Of a stretch of DNA of 64,000 nt, positions 52,744 to 62,038 are shown in pieces. Position numbers and translations under genes: made by a program. This stretch comes from Oryzomonas sp. (lineage in GTDB: Bacteria > Desulfobacterota > Desulfuromonadia > Geobacterales > Pseudopelobacteraceae). The stretch lies in the NCBI GenBank assembly GCA_031292255.1, contig JARLHN010000042.1:1-64000 (forward strand). Direction: 5' to 3'. Position 1 is the first letter of the stretch. Each line of letters begins with the position of its first letter. The notes beneath the pieces were generated by a model, which made no database searches, was not told the DNA's origin, and was given only the letters and a program-made list of their open reading frames with translations.

Positions 52744-53220
52744 ATGACAAAACAGCCGAAAGACAAAGAGATCGTTCCGCCCAAACGGATCGCACTCGTG
52801 GCCCACGACAACAAGAAGCAGGATCTCATTGAATGGTCCCGCTTCAACCGGGATCTGCTTGCCCAACACAAGCTGTACGCCACGGGAACCACGGGAACCT
52901 TGCTTGAGCAGGCGCTCCACCTCCCCATCACCAAGCTTCAAAGCGGCCCCCTGGGCGGAGACCAGCAGATCGGCGCCAAGATCGCCGAAGGAGAAATCGA
53001 TTTTGTCATCTTTTTCTGGGACCCGCTCGAACCCCAGCCCCATGACCCGGATGTGAAGGCGCTCCTGCGGATCGCCGTGCTCTGGAACATCCCTGTGGCA
53101 TGCAACCGCACCACTGCCGACTTCGTGATCACGTCGCCGCTCATGTCTTCGGGCTATAAACGAACTGTCCCGGATTTCGCGGAATACCGCAACCGATTCC
53201 GCAAATCCAAAGATCAATAA
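52744..53220 (+). CDS. mgsA: Methylglyoxal synthase
   Basis: 158 residues from ATG 52744, which has AGGAGG at 52729-52734; an ATG at 52711 lacks one. It converts dihydroxyacetone phosphate to methylglyoxal. Motifs: [17 protein letters not shown], the phosphate site [28 protein letters not shown], and [20 protein letters not shown] with the catalytic aspartate, then [12 protein letters not shown]. All are intact. Such a bypass relieves phosphate limitation in glycolysis. Transcription of the convergent activator gene ends 100 nt away. Confidence 0.95.
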   Translation: MTKQPKDKEIVPPKRIALVAHDNKKQDLIEWSRFNRDLLAQHKLYATGTTGTLLEQALHLPITKLQSGPLGGDQQIGAKIAEGEIDFVIFFWDPLEPQPHDPDVKALLRIAVLWNIPVACNRTTADFVITSPLMSSGYKRTVPDFAEYRNRFRKSKDQ

Positions 53221-53319
53221 GCAAAAAATATAAAACGGGCCATGCGCTTACGAGGCAGGACACTCACGGATTCGAACCTTGATCTTCTTGAATTGGCAAT
53301 AGGTTATGTGAGCCGTTTC

Positions 53320-54918
53320 TTATCGGTTGCTTTCCCGACCCCGGCGGCGATAGCTGATGCCGAGCTTGTCAAGACGTGAACGTAGCGTGCTTGGGTTGAT
53401 CCCCAACATCTCAGCCGCACCTCCTGGACCATCGATCTTCCCTTTGGCCAATTTAAGTACCGCAGTGATATGCACTGCGTTTGCCTCGTCCAGATTGAGT
53501 GGATAAAGTGAGCGGCCATTGCCGGCGGCAAGCGGCATGTTCTTTTGTTCTGGGTTGAGCAGAATCGTGCTGAAGGTTAGTGGCCCGCCACGATGCAGGA
53601 TGAGCTCACGCTCGACCAGGTTCTCCAACTCTCGCACGTTACCAGGCCAGTCATATTCCATGAGCCGATGCAGTGCCCCCGGCGCGATTGACGGGGGTAC
53701 TCCGATTCCGAAGTCCCTGGTTTTGACCGTCACGAAGTGGCGAGTAAGGGCCGGCACGTCCTCCTTCCGCTGCCGCACCGGCGGCACGACGATGGGAAAG
53801 CCGCTCAACCGGTACCAGAGGTCCTCGCGGAAGCTCCCTTTCTCCACCATGCTTTGCAGGTTGCGGTGCGTTGCCGCGATAACCCGTATATCGACGGGGA
53901 TCGGGCGCTTCCCGCCTACTCTCTCAACTTCGTGGTTTTGCAGCACCCGTAGCAGCCGTACCTGTGCGTTCGGCGGGAGTTCACCGATTTCATCCAGGAA
54001 GATGGTCCCGCCGTTGGCCCGCTCGAAGCGACCCCGGCTCTCAGCCATCGCCCCGGTAAAAGCCCCTCTCTCATGACCGAAGAGCTCGCTGTCGATCAGA
54101 TTTTCCGGCAACGCGCCGCAATTTACTTTGATGAAAGGTCCATTCCTGCGCGGCGAGGAGACGTGAATCGCGTTGGCGATCATCTCCTTGCCGGTCCCGG
54201 TCTCTCCGAGGATAAGTACTGTGTTGTTGAGTGGCGCCACTTGGCGCACCATCTCCATTACATTGCGCAGCCCCGTATTGCCGCCAATGATCCCGTCTGC
54301 GGCGTCGCCGTGCAACTCCTGGTTCAGGAAGCGCTTGTCGTCCAACAGTATGGATTGATAGCGGAGTACCTCCTCGTGAGCGAGGGCATTGGCAAGGGCA
54401 ATCGCAAACGGCTCCGCAAGGCAGCCGGCAAGTTCAAGATGTTCTTCGCCGTATAGTCCCTCTCCCGATGCCCGCAAAACAAGCCACCCGATCAACTCCC
54501 CCTTGATGCGCAAAGGAACGATCAAGTGCGTGTTCCCTTCGAAATTCGCCATTGGTGCGAGCGCACCAAGAATCTCATCTTTTTCGATGTCCACGATAAA
54601 TGGTTCTGAATAATTCCTTGCGGCAATCTTCTGCGGCATCCCTTCCGGTAGTGGGATGAGATTGGGAGGAAGAGCGATATCTTCAGAGGCACGTTCAATG
54701 CGCCGGATCGCCCCCAGTCGCTCATCTATGATAACGAGGACCAAAGCTTCGAGAGGGACATATTCCTTCAGATACTCGAATGCACTGCGCAACGATTCTT
54801 TTATTTCCAGGCTGCTGCAGATTCTGAGGGTTATCTCCCTGGTGAAATCGTCGCGGCGTGCCATACACATGCCGCTCACCACGCCGACTGTGCCTTTCCC
54901 TTCCGTTTTTGTTCCCAT
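53320..54918 (-). CDS. Sigma-54-dependent activator (GAF-AAA-Fis)
   Basis: 532 residues. A GAF-like sensor fills about 15-190 (SLRSAFEYLKEYVPLEALVLVI, then LIVPLRIKGELIGWLVL). The AAA domain (about 210-440) has GETGTGKE, the sigma-54 contact loop GAFTGA, and GGTIFLDEIGE. The C-terminal helix-turn-helix (GGAAEMLGINPSTLRSRLDKLGI) is of the FhlA/NorR style. There is no receiver domain, so it responds directly to a ligand. GGGAGGT lies before the ATG. It is divergent from a sigma-54 promoter 143 nt away, which it presumably controls. Confidence 0.94.
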   Translation of the reverse strand: MGTKTEGKGTVGVVSGMCMARRDDFTREITLRICSSLEIKESLRSAFEYLKEYVPLEALVLVIIDERLGAIRRIERASEDIALPPNLIPLPEGMPQKIAARNYSEPFIVDIEKDEILGALAPMANFEGNTHLIVPLRIKGELIGWLVLRASGEGLYGEEHLELAGCLAEPFAIALANALAHEEVLRYQSILLDDKRFLNQELHGDAADGIIGGNTGLRNVMEMVRQVAPLNNTVLILGETGTGKEMIANAIHVSSPRRNGPFIKVNCGALPENLIDSELFGHERGAFTGAMAESRGRFERANGGTIFLDEIGELPPNAQVRLLRVLQNHEVERVGGKRPIPVDIRVIAATHRNLQSMVEKGSFREDLWYRLSGFPIVVPPVRQRKEDVPALTRHFVTVKTRDFGIGVPPSIAPGALHRLMEYDWPGNVRELENLVERELILHRGGPLTFSTILLNPEQKNMPLAAGNGRSLYPLNLDEANAVHITAVLKLAKGKIDGPGGAAEMLGINPSTLRSRLDKLGISYRRRGRESNR

Positions 54919-54957
54919 CTGTTTTTAGACCTCCCGCCATTATCCGTGGTATTTCGG

Positions 54958-55030
54958 ATTATAACCCATTTCCTCGATATATAACAACATAATACATGAA
55001 ATATCGTGGATATGCCAGACGGGTTGTAAT
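54958..55030. promoter_or_regulatory. Candidate upstream activator site for the sigma-54 promoter
   Basis: Two almost concentric inverted repeats: ATTATAACCC (54958-54967) with GGGTTGTAAT (55021-55030), one mismatch, and CGATAT (54975-54980) with ATATCG (55001-55006). They lie 30-105 nt upstream of the promoter, where enhancer-binding proteins usually bind, and next to the activator's own start, allowing autoregulation. Confidence 0.5.
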
Positions 55031-55060
55031 GTAAGTATCTGATTTAATTATTTAGATATG

Positions 55061-55077
55061 TTGGCACGCTTATCGCT
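55061..55077 (+). promoter_or_regulatory. Sigma-54 (-24/-12) promoter
   Basis: TTGGCACGCTTATCGCT has GG at 55063-55064 and GC at 55075-55076 with exactly ten bases between, and the TTGGCAC block is consensus. It lies 36 nt before the first gene, with the ribosome site AAAGGAGA in between. Confidence 0.85.
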
Positions 55078-55112
55078 ATTAAAAGGACAGTGTCAATGCA
55101 AAGGAGAACATC

Positions 55113-55742
55113 ATGGCCAACCTACTCTACGTCACCTGCAATGTTATGCCACAGGATAGATCTCGTGCCCTTTCGCTCGGCAATGAATTCCTGGATGAAT
55201 ACATTCGCTGGAATCCGAAGGACGAGGTGCAGGTTCTCGACCTTTACCGCGACAGCATCCAGCGCGTCGATCAGGACGTACTCAACGTCTGGGCTCGGGT
55301 CGAGCGCGGCGAGGATTACGGCCTCCTTTCGGATGGAGAGCGGCACAAGATTGCCCGACTCTGGCGTCTCGCCGATCAGTTTCGCAGCTGCGACAAGTAC
55401 GTCTTCGTCACACACAGCCTCAACCTCTGGTTTACGCCAGAGTTCAAAATGTACATCGATGCAATCTGTATTCGTGACCGTACCTACCGTATAACGCCGC
55501 AGGGAGCAAAAAGCATGCTTCCCGACCAGTTCAGGAAATCCCTGCATCTGCACGCATGTTCACCTTACAGGTTCGTGCAGGAGCAAGACCAGAGCGTTGT
55601 ATACCTTCGCTCGGTGCTGAATTTCCTCGGCGTGACAGATCAGGAAACGGCACTCCTTGGGGGTGACGACTCGGAGCAAGGATCTGAGGAGGAGTACCAA
55701 GCTGTTCGGTGCAAACTTTTGGAGCTGGCGCAGCGTTTCTGA
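55113..55742 (+). CDS. azoR: FMN-dependent NADH-azoreductase-like flavoprotein
   Basis: 209 residues of the flavodoxin-like AzoR/NQO family. LLYVTCNVMPQDRSRALSLGNEFLDEYIRW at the N-terminus is the phosphate-loop strand and first helix, and VTHSLNLWFTPEFKMYIDAICIRDRTYRI near 105-135 corresponds to the conserved PMYNFSIPAQLKAYID region of AzoR. FMN-dependent two-electron reduction of quinones or azo compounds is expected. It is the first gene under the sigma-54 promoter, so the inducer may be a quinone or aromatic compound. AAAGGAGAACATC precedes the ATG. Confidence 0.85.
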   Translation: MANLLYVTCNVMPQDRSRALSLGNEFLDEYIRWNPKDEVQVLDLYRDSIQRVDQDVLNVWARVERGEDYGLLSDGERHKIARLWRLADQFRSCDKYVFVTHSLNLWFTPEFKMYIDAICIRDRTYRITPQGAKSMLPDQFRKSLHLHACSPYRFVQEQDQSVVYLRSVLNFLGVTDQETALLGGDDSEQGSEEEYQAVRCKLLELAQRF

Positions 55743-55867
55743 GAGGAGGAACGGAAAGTTGGATTCACCTTTATCTCATGCTCCTGATCGTAATCATCGC
55801 AAGTGGAGCGCGATCGGAACAAACAGTTGACGCTACAGAAGAGAAATTCAGGATAAGGAGCATCAAA

Positions 55868-57094
55868 ATGAAAACTAGTCTTTCATCCGTTCTAAAGGCC
55901 GTAGGCCTGTCACTATTGGGAGTTTCACTGACTGCCTGCGCAGGTGAGCCGCACAAGAAGGAAGCGAACAGCGACTCTATCCCCGTGATCGTAGGAAGGT
56001 TACAGCAGGTTCAGGAACGGGAAACCGTCTCTGTGAGCGGAACCGTTTCGACACCGTACTCACCGGCAAACGTATCATTTCTCGTTTCCGGCAAAGTGGT
56101 GTTCGTGGGGCCACGAGAGGGGGAATACGTAAAAAAGGGCCAAGTCCTGGCCCGGATCGATCCCACCGACTTCACCCTTTCGCTCAAAGGCGCCGCAGCG
56201 CAGGCGGCCAGTGCTCAAGCGGCCCTGGAAAAAGCAATGCATTCCGCGAGGCCGGAGCTGTTGGAGCAGGCTCGTATCAGCTTTGAACGGGCCGAGGACG
56301 AGTATCAACGCATGAAGATGCTCTACGACTCCAAGAGCTTGGCGCCGAACGACTTCCAGAAATACAAGGCAGCATATGAACACGCGAAACAGGAGTATGA
56401 GCAAGCAAAGGCCGGGGGCCAGAAGGAAGACAAGGCTTTGGCAAAGGCAAGTTACAACCAGTCTGCCGCGCACCTTGATGTTGTCAGAAAAGCATTGTCC
56501 GATGCGACGCTGTGTGCGCCCATGGACGGCTACATCGCGAACAGATCGATAGAGCCCGGCGACACAGCCTCTCCGGGACGCCCGGTCTTCGAGATCGTCC
56601 AGATGGACCCCTTGGAGGTGAGCGTCGGCGTGCCGGAGACAGACATACATCTGGTGAGGATCGGACAGAAAGCCGATATCACCGTTCCTGCACTGCCGGG
56701 GAAACCATTCCCGGGAACGGTGCGCGTCGTTAACATCTCCGCTGACCCCAACACCCGAACCTACATGGCCAGGATCACGGTGGCAAATCCAGGGCACCTG
56801 TTGCGCGTCGGGATGGTGGCGGAAACAAGAATCCGCGGCGACCGGACGGTCTCCATGGCGACGCTTCCAGGCGACGCCGTGGTGCGTGACCCGCAGGGAG
56901 CGACGCAGGTATACGTCTATTACCCCGATCAGAAGCGCGTGTACACCAAACGTGTGGAAATCGGAGCGACAGCAGATAAAGACGTCGAGATAAAGAGCGG
57001 CCTTTCCGGCAATGAACTGATCGTTCTGGCAGGGCAGACAAAGCTGAGAAATGGACTGACCGTATCGGCAACAGAACAGACGGCTCGAAAATAA
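55868..57094 (+). CDS. RND efflux periplasmic adaptor (membrane fusion lipoprotein)
   Basis: 408 residues from ATG 55868 (AAGGAG upstream), beginning with a lipoprotein signal (LLGVSLTACAG, lipid on Cys near residue 24). The order is a barrel-sandwich half (NVSFLVSGKVVFVGPREGEYVKKGQVLARID), an alpha-helical hairpin (about 105-200), the returning lipoyl half (CAPMDGYIANRSIEPGDTAS), a beta-barrel and a membrane-proximal domain. It bridges the inner-membrane pump and outer-membrane channel. The permease gene follows after 27 nt. Confidence 0.93.
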   Translation: MKTSLSSVLKAVGLSLLGVSLTACAGEPHKKEANSDSIPVIVGRLQQVQERETVSVSGTVSTPYSPANVSFLVSGKVVFVGPREGEYVKKGQVLARIDPTDFTLSLKGAAAQAASAQAALEKAMHSARPELLEQARISFERAEDEYQRMKMLYDSKSLAPNDFQKYKAAYEHAKQEYEQAKAGGQKEDKALAKASYNQSAAHLDVVRKALSDATLCAPMDGYIANRSIEPGDTASPGRPVFEIVQMDPLEVSVGVPETDIHLVRIGQKADITVPALPGKPFPGTVRVVNISADPNTRTYMARITVANPGHLLRVGMVAETRIRGDRTVSMATLPGDAVVRDPQGATQVYVYYPDQKRVYTKRVEIGATADKDVEIKSGLSGNELIVLAGQTKLRNGLTVSATEQTARK

Positions 57095-57121
57095 ACCGGG
57101 AACCGCGAGAGGATCAATAGT

Positions 57122-60100
57122 ATGTCACCGATAAAATTTTCGCTTCGCTACCCCCCCGTCACTCTCATATTGACGGCGATGATAGTCATGCTCGGCATTC
57201 ATGCCTTCCTGAAAATGCAACGGACGGAAGATCCGACGATCACCATCAGAACCGGCCTTGTAATGGCTATGTACCCCGGAGCGACCTCCGAGCAGGTGGA
57301 GAAACAGGTAACCAAAACCCTTGAGAAGCATATCTTCAAGTTCCCGGAGGTGCGCAAGGAAAAGACCTATTCGACCAGCCGTCCCGGCGTCGCCATTATC
57401 AATGTCGAGTTGGAGGACAACGTCAAGAACGCTGATGTCTTCTGGGCGAAGCTACGTCACGAGCTGAATGTGGTGAAGAGCACCGAACTCCCTTCCGGGG
57501 TCATGGGGCCTGTGGTCGATTCCGATTTCGGCGATACCGTTGCCATGCTGATAGCCGTCCACGGTAAGCGGTACGGATATCGGGAGCTGCGGGACTTTGC
57601 GGACAAGATTCACGACGAAATGCGCACCGTCCGAGAGGTGGGGAAAATCGTCACCTACGGAAACCAGTCGGAAGAAATCCGGATCTCCGGCAGCCTGGAA
57701 AGGATCTCGCAGTATTTTGCCGACCCGCATCAGATAGCGAACGCCCTGAGAGCACGAAACACCATCCAGAGCGGCGGGAATTTCGACGCCGACCAAGCGA
57801 AGGTCCCCATGAGGACCACCGGAATCTTCAATACTGAGGACGAGATACGGAACGTGCTCGTCGACGTCTCCAAGGATGGCCATCCTCTCTATATCAAGGA
57901 CTTCGCCAACGTGGAGCGCCGCTATGAGGACCCGACGTTCATGGTTCGCTACGACGGCGACCCTTGCCTGCTCCTTTCCGTCGATATGCAGAAGGGGAAG
58001 AACATTGTCGAGCTCGGCGAGCAATTGGATAAGGTATTCCAGCGCCTCAAGGTGCTACTTCCCCCCGACGTGCAACTGGACCTGGTTGCCAACCAGCCGG
58101 GGGTGGTCAAAGAGCGGATCATGAAGCTGAGCCACGAATTCCTGCTGGCCATCATTTCCGTGGTTATCGTCACCATCGTTCTGCTGCCGCTACGGGTAGC
58201 TCTCATCGCCGCCCTCGCCATACCGGTAACCCTGTGCGGTACCCTCGGCGCCATGAACGCCTTCGGCATCGCCCTGCATCAGGTCTCCATCGCTGGGCTC
58301 ATTATGGTCCTGGGGATCGTGGTGGACGACGCCATCGTCATCGCCGACAACTACGTCGAACTCTTGGACCACAAGGTTCCGAAGATTGAGGCGGCATGGA
58401 GGTGTGCGACCGAAGTCTTGGTACCGGTCCTCACCGCGACCATCACGATCATTGCCTCGTTTTTGCCGCTCCTGATCATCAGCGGTTCGGTCGGCGAATT
58501 CATCATGGCGCTTCCCATCACGGTGGCGATCGCGTTGGCGGTTTCCTTCATCGTGGCTACCATGTTGACCCCCCTCCTCTGCAGAACGTTTATCAAGAAA
58601 GGACTGCACGACCACGACGCCGCGGAGGACCAGGTAAAGAAGAAGAGCCTGCTTGACCGGCTCCAAGATACATACGGGATCGGGATCAACATCTTCATGA
58701 AAAAGAAGTGGCTCGCCTTCACTCTCGGGGGGTGTGCGTTCGCCTTCGGGGTCATGCTCTTTGCCTTCGTGCCGCAACAGTTCTTCCCTTCGGCCGAACG
58801 CGATCAGTTCGTGATAGATGTCTGGATGCCCCAGGGGACGCGGATCGAAGCGACCGACACAGTCATGGGGCGGATCGAAAAGGCCCTTGCCTCCCGGAAA
58901 GGAATCGCCCACTACGCCACCTTCGTCGGTCAGAGCGCTCCGAGATTCTACTATAACGTCAACCCGCAGCAGCCCGACGGGGCCTACGGGCAGTTCATCG
59001 TAAACACCGCCTCGGTGGAGGATACCGACCGGCTGGTGAAGGAACTGCGCCCATCACTGGCAGCAGTGGCGCCGGAGGCGATGGTGATCGTGAAGGAACT
59101 TCAGCAGGGGGCCCAGATGGAAGCGCCTATCGAAGTGAGGATCTCCGGCGACGACATAGTGGAACTGAAGCAACTGGGGGAAAAAGTGCAGGGGATTCTG
59201 GAGAGCGCATCGTATGCCGACTATGTGTTTCGGGACTACTTCAACGATTCGTACATGGTGGATGTGAAGGTCAACGACGAACTGGCAAACCGTCTCGGCA
59301 TTAACGACGCGTCGGTATCGCAAACCCTCTCCGGCGCATTCGACGGCGCCGCGGTCAGCACGTTCTGGGAAGGAGACCGTCCGGTCTCCATCAAGTTGCG
59401 ACTTGACCAGGTCTCGCGCTCGAACTTCGCAGACATCGGAAATACCTATCTCAACTCGGAACTGACCCGTGCCAGGGTTCCACTGCGCGCCGTTGCGTCA
59501 CTGGCTCCGGAGTGGCAGACCAGCAGGATCGTCCGCAGAAACGGGGTGCGCACCTTGACGATTCGTGCCTTTGCAAAACCGGGGCACTACGCCTCGAAAA
59601 TTCTGGAGAAGGCAATGCCAAAGATCAAGGCGCTGGAACTGCCGGCTGGGTACCGAATCTCCTACGGCGGCGAAAAAGATAATCAGGATGAGACCTTTCC
59701 GCAGATGCTCGGTGCTCTTGGGATCAGCCTGGTGGCGATCTTCCTGGTCCTGCTGGTGCAGTTCAGGAACATTTCCGAGCCGCTCGTGGTCATGGCTTCG
59801 ATACCGCTCACCCTGTTCGGGGCGGTCTTCGGGCTCGTCATAACCCACAACCCCTTCGGTTTCACGGCGTTCATGGGACTCATCAGTCTGTGCGGCATTG
59901 TCGTGAGAAACGGCATCATCCTGGTGGATTACTGCAACGAACGGGTCGCCGAGGGAGAAACCCTGGAGCAGGCTGCGCGGGACGCGGGGGCCAGGCGGCT
60001 CCGGCCCATCTTCCTCACCACGATGGCGGCCGCCGTGGGGGTGACACCGATGATCGTCTCCGGGTCGAGCCTTTGGAGCCCGCTGGCGAGCGTCATCGCC

Positions 60101-61546
60101 TTCGGCCTCATCTTCTCGATGTTTTTCACGCTTCTGGTCGTTCCCGTCATCTTCGTGGCCGTCAAATCCCGCTCCACCAAGGATGAGGCCCGCAAGCACG
60201 GAGCTGCCGTAACCATGGTGATCATGGCATGTGTTCTTCTCGTGGCTGGAAGGGATGCCTTGGCAGAGCCGGTGAAGCATTCCCTGACGCTGTCGCAGGC
60301 GGTCGAAATGGCCCTGAAGCAGAACTCGGTGCTCAAGATCGCCAGGAGCAGGGTGACGGAAAACGATCAGAAGATAGTGTCGGCGCGGTCCCAGTATTTT
60401 CCGCTCCTTTCCAACAGCACAAAGGTTATGGCTTTGTCGGACAGGCAGCTTATCACCATACCGGCGGGCAGCCTGGGAAATGTCGGCGGCAGCCCTTTTC
60501 CCAACAACGATGTGAAGTTAAACCAGAGCCGATCAACCATGCTGTACAGCGAAACGACCCTCGCGCAACCGACGACACAGCTATTAAAAATCCGTGAAGC
60601 CAATGAGATTGCCCGGGAGGATCGCGGCGTTGCGAAAGCGGAGCTGACCAAATCGGAAAACGAAACGGTTCTCGCGGTTCATCAACTCTATTACACATTG
60701 CTGATTGCCTATAAGGAAAGGGATGCCGCCCAGGCCTCGTTGACTGCGGCTCAGGAAAGCATGCGCGAGAACGAGGAGGCGGTGGCAGCAGGGAATCTGC
60801 TCGAAGTAGCGACGATAGCGGCGCGGGCCAATCTGCTCCAGAGCAGGCAGGGGCTTATAGCAGCGGAGAACCGCATCTCGGACGTGACTTCGGACCTCGA
60901 CGACTTATTGGGCCTGCCCGGTGATGCAATTCTGGAAGTGACCGAGGTCGGCCTGCCGGAGCTGACGGAACCGTTAAAGGACCAAGCCTATGACCAAGCC
61001 CGTGCCGGAAACGGCGAACTGCTTGCCGCTCGCGAAACCGTGGAAAAGTCGCGTCACGCGGTGCGGGCGGCAAAGTACGAGTACATCCCCGATGTAACAA
61101 TCTTTGCCAAGTACGGCTATCAGGACGGAGCGCCGTTTGTGGAAAAGAACGTTGGCATCTTCGGAGCTGAGCTGACCTGGAACATCTTCGACTGGGGGAA
61201 ACGGAAGGGAGAGATTGGCCAGAGGGTCGCACAGCAGTCGCAGACGGAAGAGAACCTGGCACGCATAGACAAGAGGCTCGGGATCGAGATCGACAAGGCA
61301 TACCGGAAGCTGGACCGCTCGAAACAGATGATGGATGTCGCCCGCGAGGCGCTTGCTTTGTGCAGGGAAAATGCGCGGCTCAGCGAAAACGGGCTTAAAG
61401 CCGGGACGGTGACGGCGGCAAAACATGCCGAAACGGTTGCGGCACTGAAAAAGGCGGAAATGGATGAGTTACAGGCTTCATTGGAGTACCGGCTGGCCGG
61501 GGCCGATCTCGACCGGATCAGGGGAGTCCTCGCATCTAGCCGGTAG
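57122..61546 (+). CDS. RND efflux permease fused to a TolC-like outer-membrane factor
   Basis: 1474 residues in one uninterrupted frame. Residues about 1-1015 are a full RND pump: TM1 VTLILTAMIVMLGIHAFL, proton-relay aspartates in LGIVVDDAIVIADN near 400, GIVVRNGIILVDY near 935, two periplasmic porter halves. Residues 1027-1043 form an extra hydrophobic segment (AAVTMVIMACVLLVAG) ending in ALA-E at about 1047, which looks like an internal signal peptide with a cleavage site. Residues about 1055-1474 are a TolC family domain (LTLSQAVEMALKQNSVLKIA, then coiled-coil helices and WNIFDWGKRKGEI). Normal systems have two genes here. Confidence 0.93.
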   Translation: MSPIKFSLRYPPVTLILTAMIVMLGIHAFLKMQRTEDPTITIRTGLVMAMYPGATSEQVEKQVTKTLEKHIFKFPEVRKEKTYSTSRPGVAIINVELEDNVKNADVFWAKLRHELNVVKSTELPSGVMGPVVDSDFGDTVAMLIAVHGKRYGYRELRDFADKIHDEMRTVREVGKIVTYGNQSEEIRISGSLERISQYFADPHQIANALRARNTIQSGGNFDADQAKVPMRTTGIFNTEDEIRNVLVDVSKDGHPLYIKDFANVERRYEDPTFMVRYDGDPCLLLSVDMQKGKNIVELGEQLDKVFQRLKVLLPPDVQLDLVANQPGVVKERIMKLSHEFLLAIISVVIVTIVLLPLRVALIAALAIPVTLCGTLGAMNAFGIALHQVSIAGLIMVLGIVVDDAIVIADNYVELLDHKVPKIEAAWRCATEVLVPVLTATITIIASFLPLLIISGSVGEFIMALPITVAIALAVSFIVATMLTPLLCRTFIKKGLHDHDAAEDQVKKKSLLDRLQDTYGIGINIFMKKKWLAFTLGGCAFAFGVMLFAFVPQQFFPSAERDQFVIDVWMPQGTRIEATDTVMGRIEKALASRKGIAHYATFVGQSAPRFYYNVNPQQPDGAYGQFIVNTASVEDTDRLVKELRPSLAAVAPEAMVIVKELQQGAQMEAPIEVRISGDDIVELKQLGEKVQGILESASYADYVFRDYFNDSYMVDVKVNDELANRLGINDASVSQTLSGAFDGAAVSTFWEGDRPVSIKLRLDQVSRSNFADIGNTYLNSELTRARVPLRAVASLAPEWQTSRIVRRNGVRTLTIRAFAKPGHYASKILEKAMPKIKALELPAGYRISYGGEKDNQDETFPQMLGALGISLVAIFLVLLVQFRNISEPLVVMASIPLTLFGAVFGLVITHNPFGFTAFMGLISLCGIVVRNGIILVDYCNERVAEGETLEQAARDAGARRLRPIFLTTMAAAVGVTPMIVSGSSLWSPLASVIAFGLIFSMFFTLLVVPVIFVAVKSRSTKDEARKHGAAVTMVIMACVLLVAGRDALAEPVKHSLTLSQAVEMALKQNSVLKIARSRVTENDQKIVSARSQYFPLLSNSTKVMALSDRQLITIPAGSLGNVGGSPFPNNDVKLNQSRSTMLYSETTLAQPTTQLLKIREANEIAREDRGVAKAELTKSENETVLAVHQLYYTLLIAYKERDAAQASLTAAQESMRENEEAVAAGNLLEVATIAARANLLQSRQGLIAAENRISDVTSDLDDLLGLPGDAILEVTEVGLPELTEPLKDQAYDQARAGNGELLAARETVEKSRHAVRAAKYEYIPDVTIFAKYGYQDGAPFVEKNVGIFGAELTWNIFDWGKRKGEIGQRVAQQSQTEENLARIDKRLGIEIDKAYRKLDRSKQMMDVAREALALCRENARLSENGLKAGTVTAAKHAETVAALKKAEMDELQASLEYRLAGADLDRIRGVLASSR

Positions 61547-61596
61547 GGGGATCAGCGAGACTGCAAAACGACAGGCAGGTTGAAAAGGAGTTCAGA

Positions 61597-61980
61597 ATGA
61601 AAACGAAGGACATCCTTCTCGTTGATGATGACATCATTTATCTACAATTTCTCAGCATGCTCCTTGAATCTCAAGGATTTGATGTCAGCACAGCGTCAGG
61701 CGGGATTAACGCATTGGAAACATTGAAGCACAATAAATTCAGAATGATGATTACCGACTTCAACATGCCGGAGATTAACGGCGTGGAGTTGGCAACCACG
61801 ATAAAAGAGCAGCCTTCGGATATGCGTATTGTTCTGGTAACCGGGGCAGATCTCTCAAAAATTTCGAAGGCAGCCGTTAATGCAGGCATTTCGGAAATGT
61901 TCTCCAAGCCGATAGAGTTACAAAGATTCTTGGCAGTTATCAGGTCATCGCTATTGGCAGGTCAGAATCTGTGTGCTTAA
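61597..61980 (+). CDS. Single-domain response regulator
   Basis: 127 residues, only a receiver domain: DILLVDDDIIYL with the acidic pocket, MMITDFNMPEINGVEL with the phospho-aspartate near residue 53, VLVTGAD with the threonine, and FSKPIELQRF with the lysine. AAAAGGAG precedes the ATG. It is placed inside the efflux unit 51 nt after the fusion gene, which is unusual for a pump operon. Without an output domain it may act through protein contact or phosphotransfer with an unlinked hybrid kinase. Confidence 0.9.
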   Translation: MKTKDILLVDDDIIYLQFLSMLLESQGFDVSTASGGINALETLKHNKFRMMITDFNMPEINGVELATTIKEQPSDMRIVLVTGADLSKISKAAVNAGISEMFSKPIELQRFLAVIRSSLLAGQNLCA

Positions 61981-62038
61981 CAAACAGCTCCGAAAGAACT
62001 GTGACAGCGGCGTGGTGGATTGAGAGAAAGGATCAGCC

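Noticed and set aside
53255-53285. tRNA-like T-arm (GGATTCGAACC on the plus strand) between mgsA and the activator gene
   Set aside because: Only the T-loop and an imperfect stem match; no anticodon arm, D arm or acceptor pairing could be built on the minus strand, so it is not called a tRNA or an attachment site.
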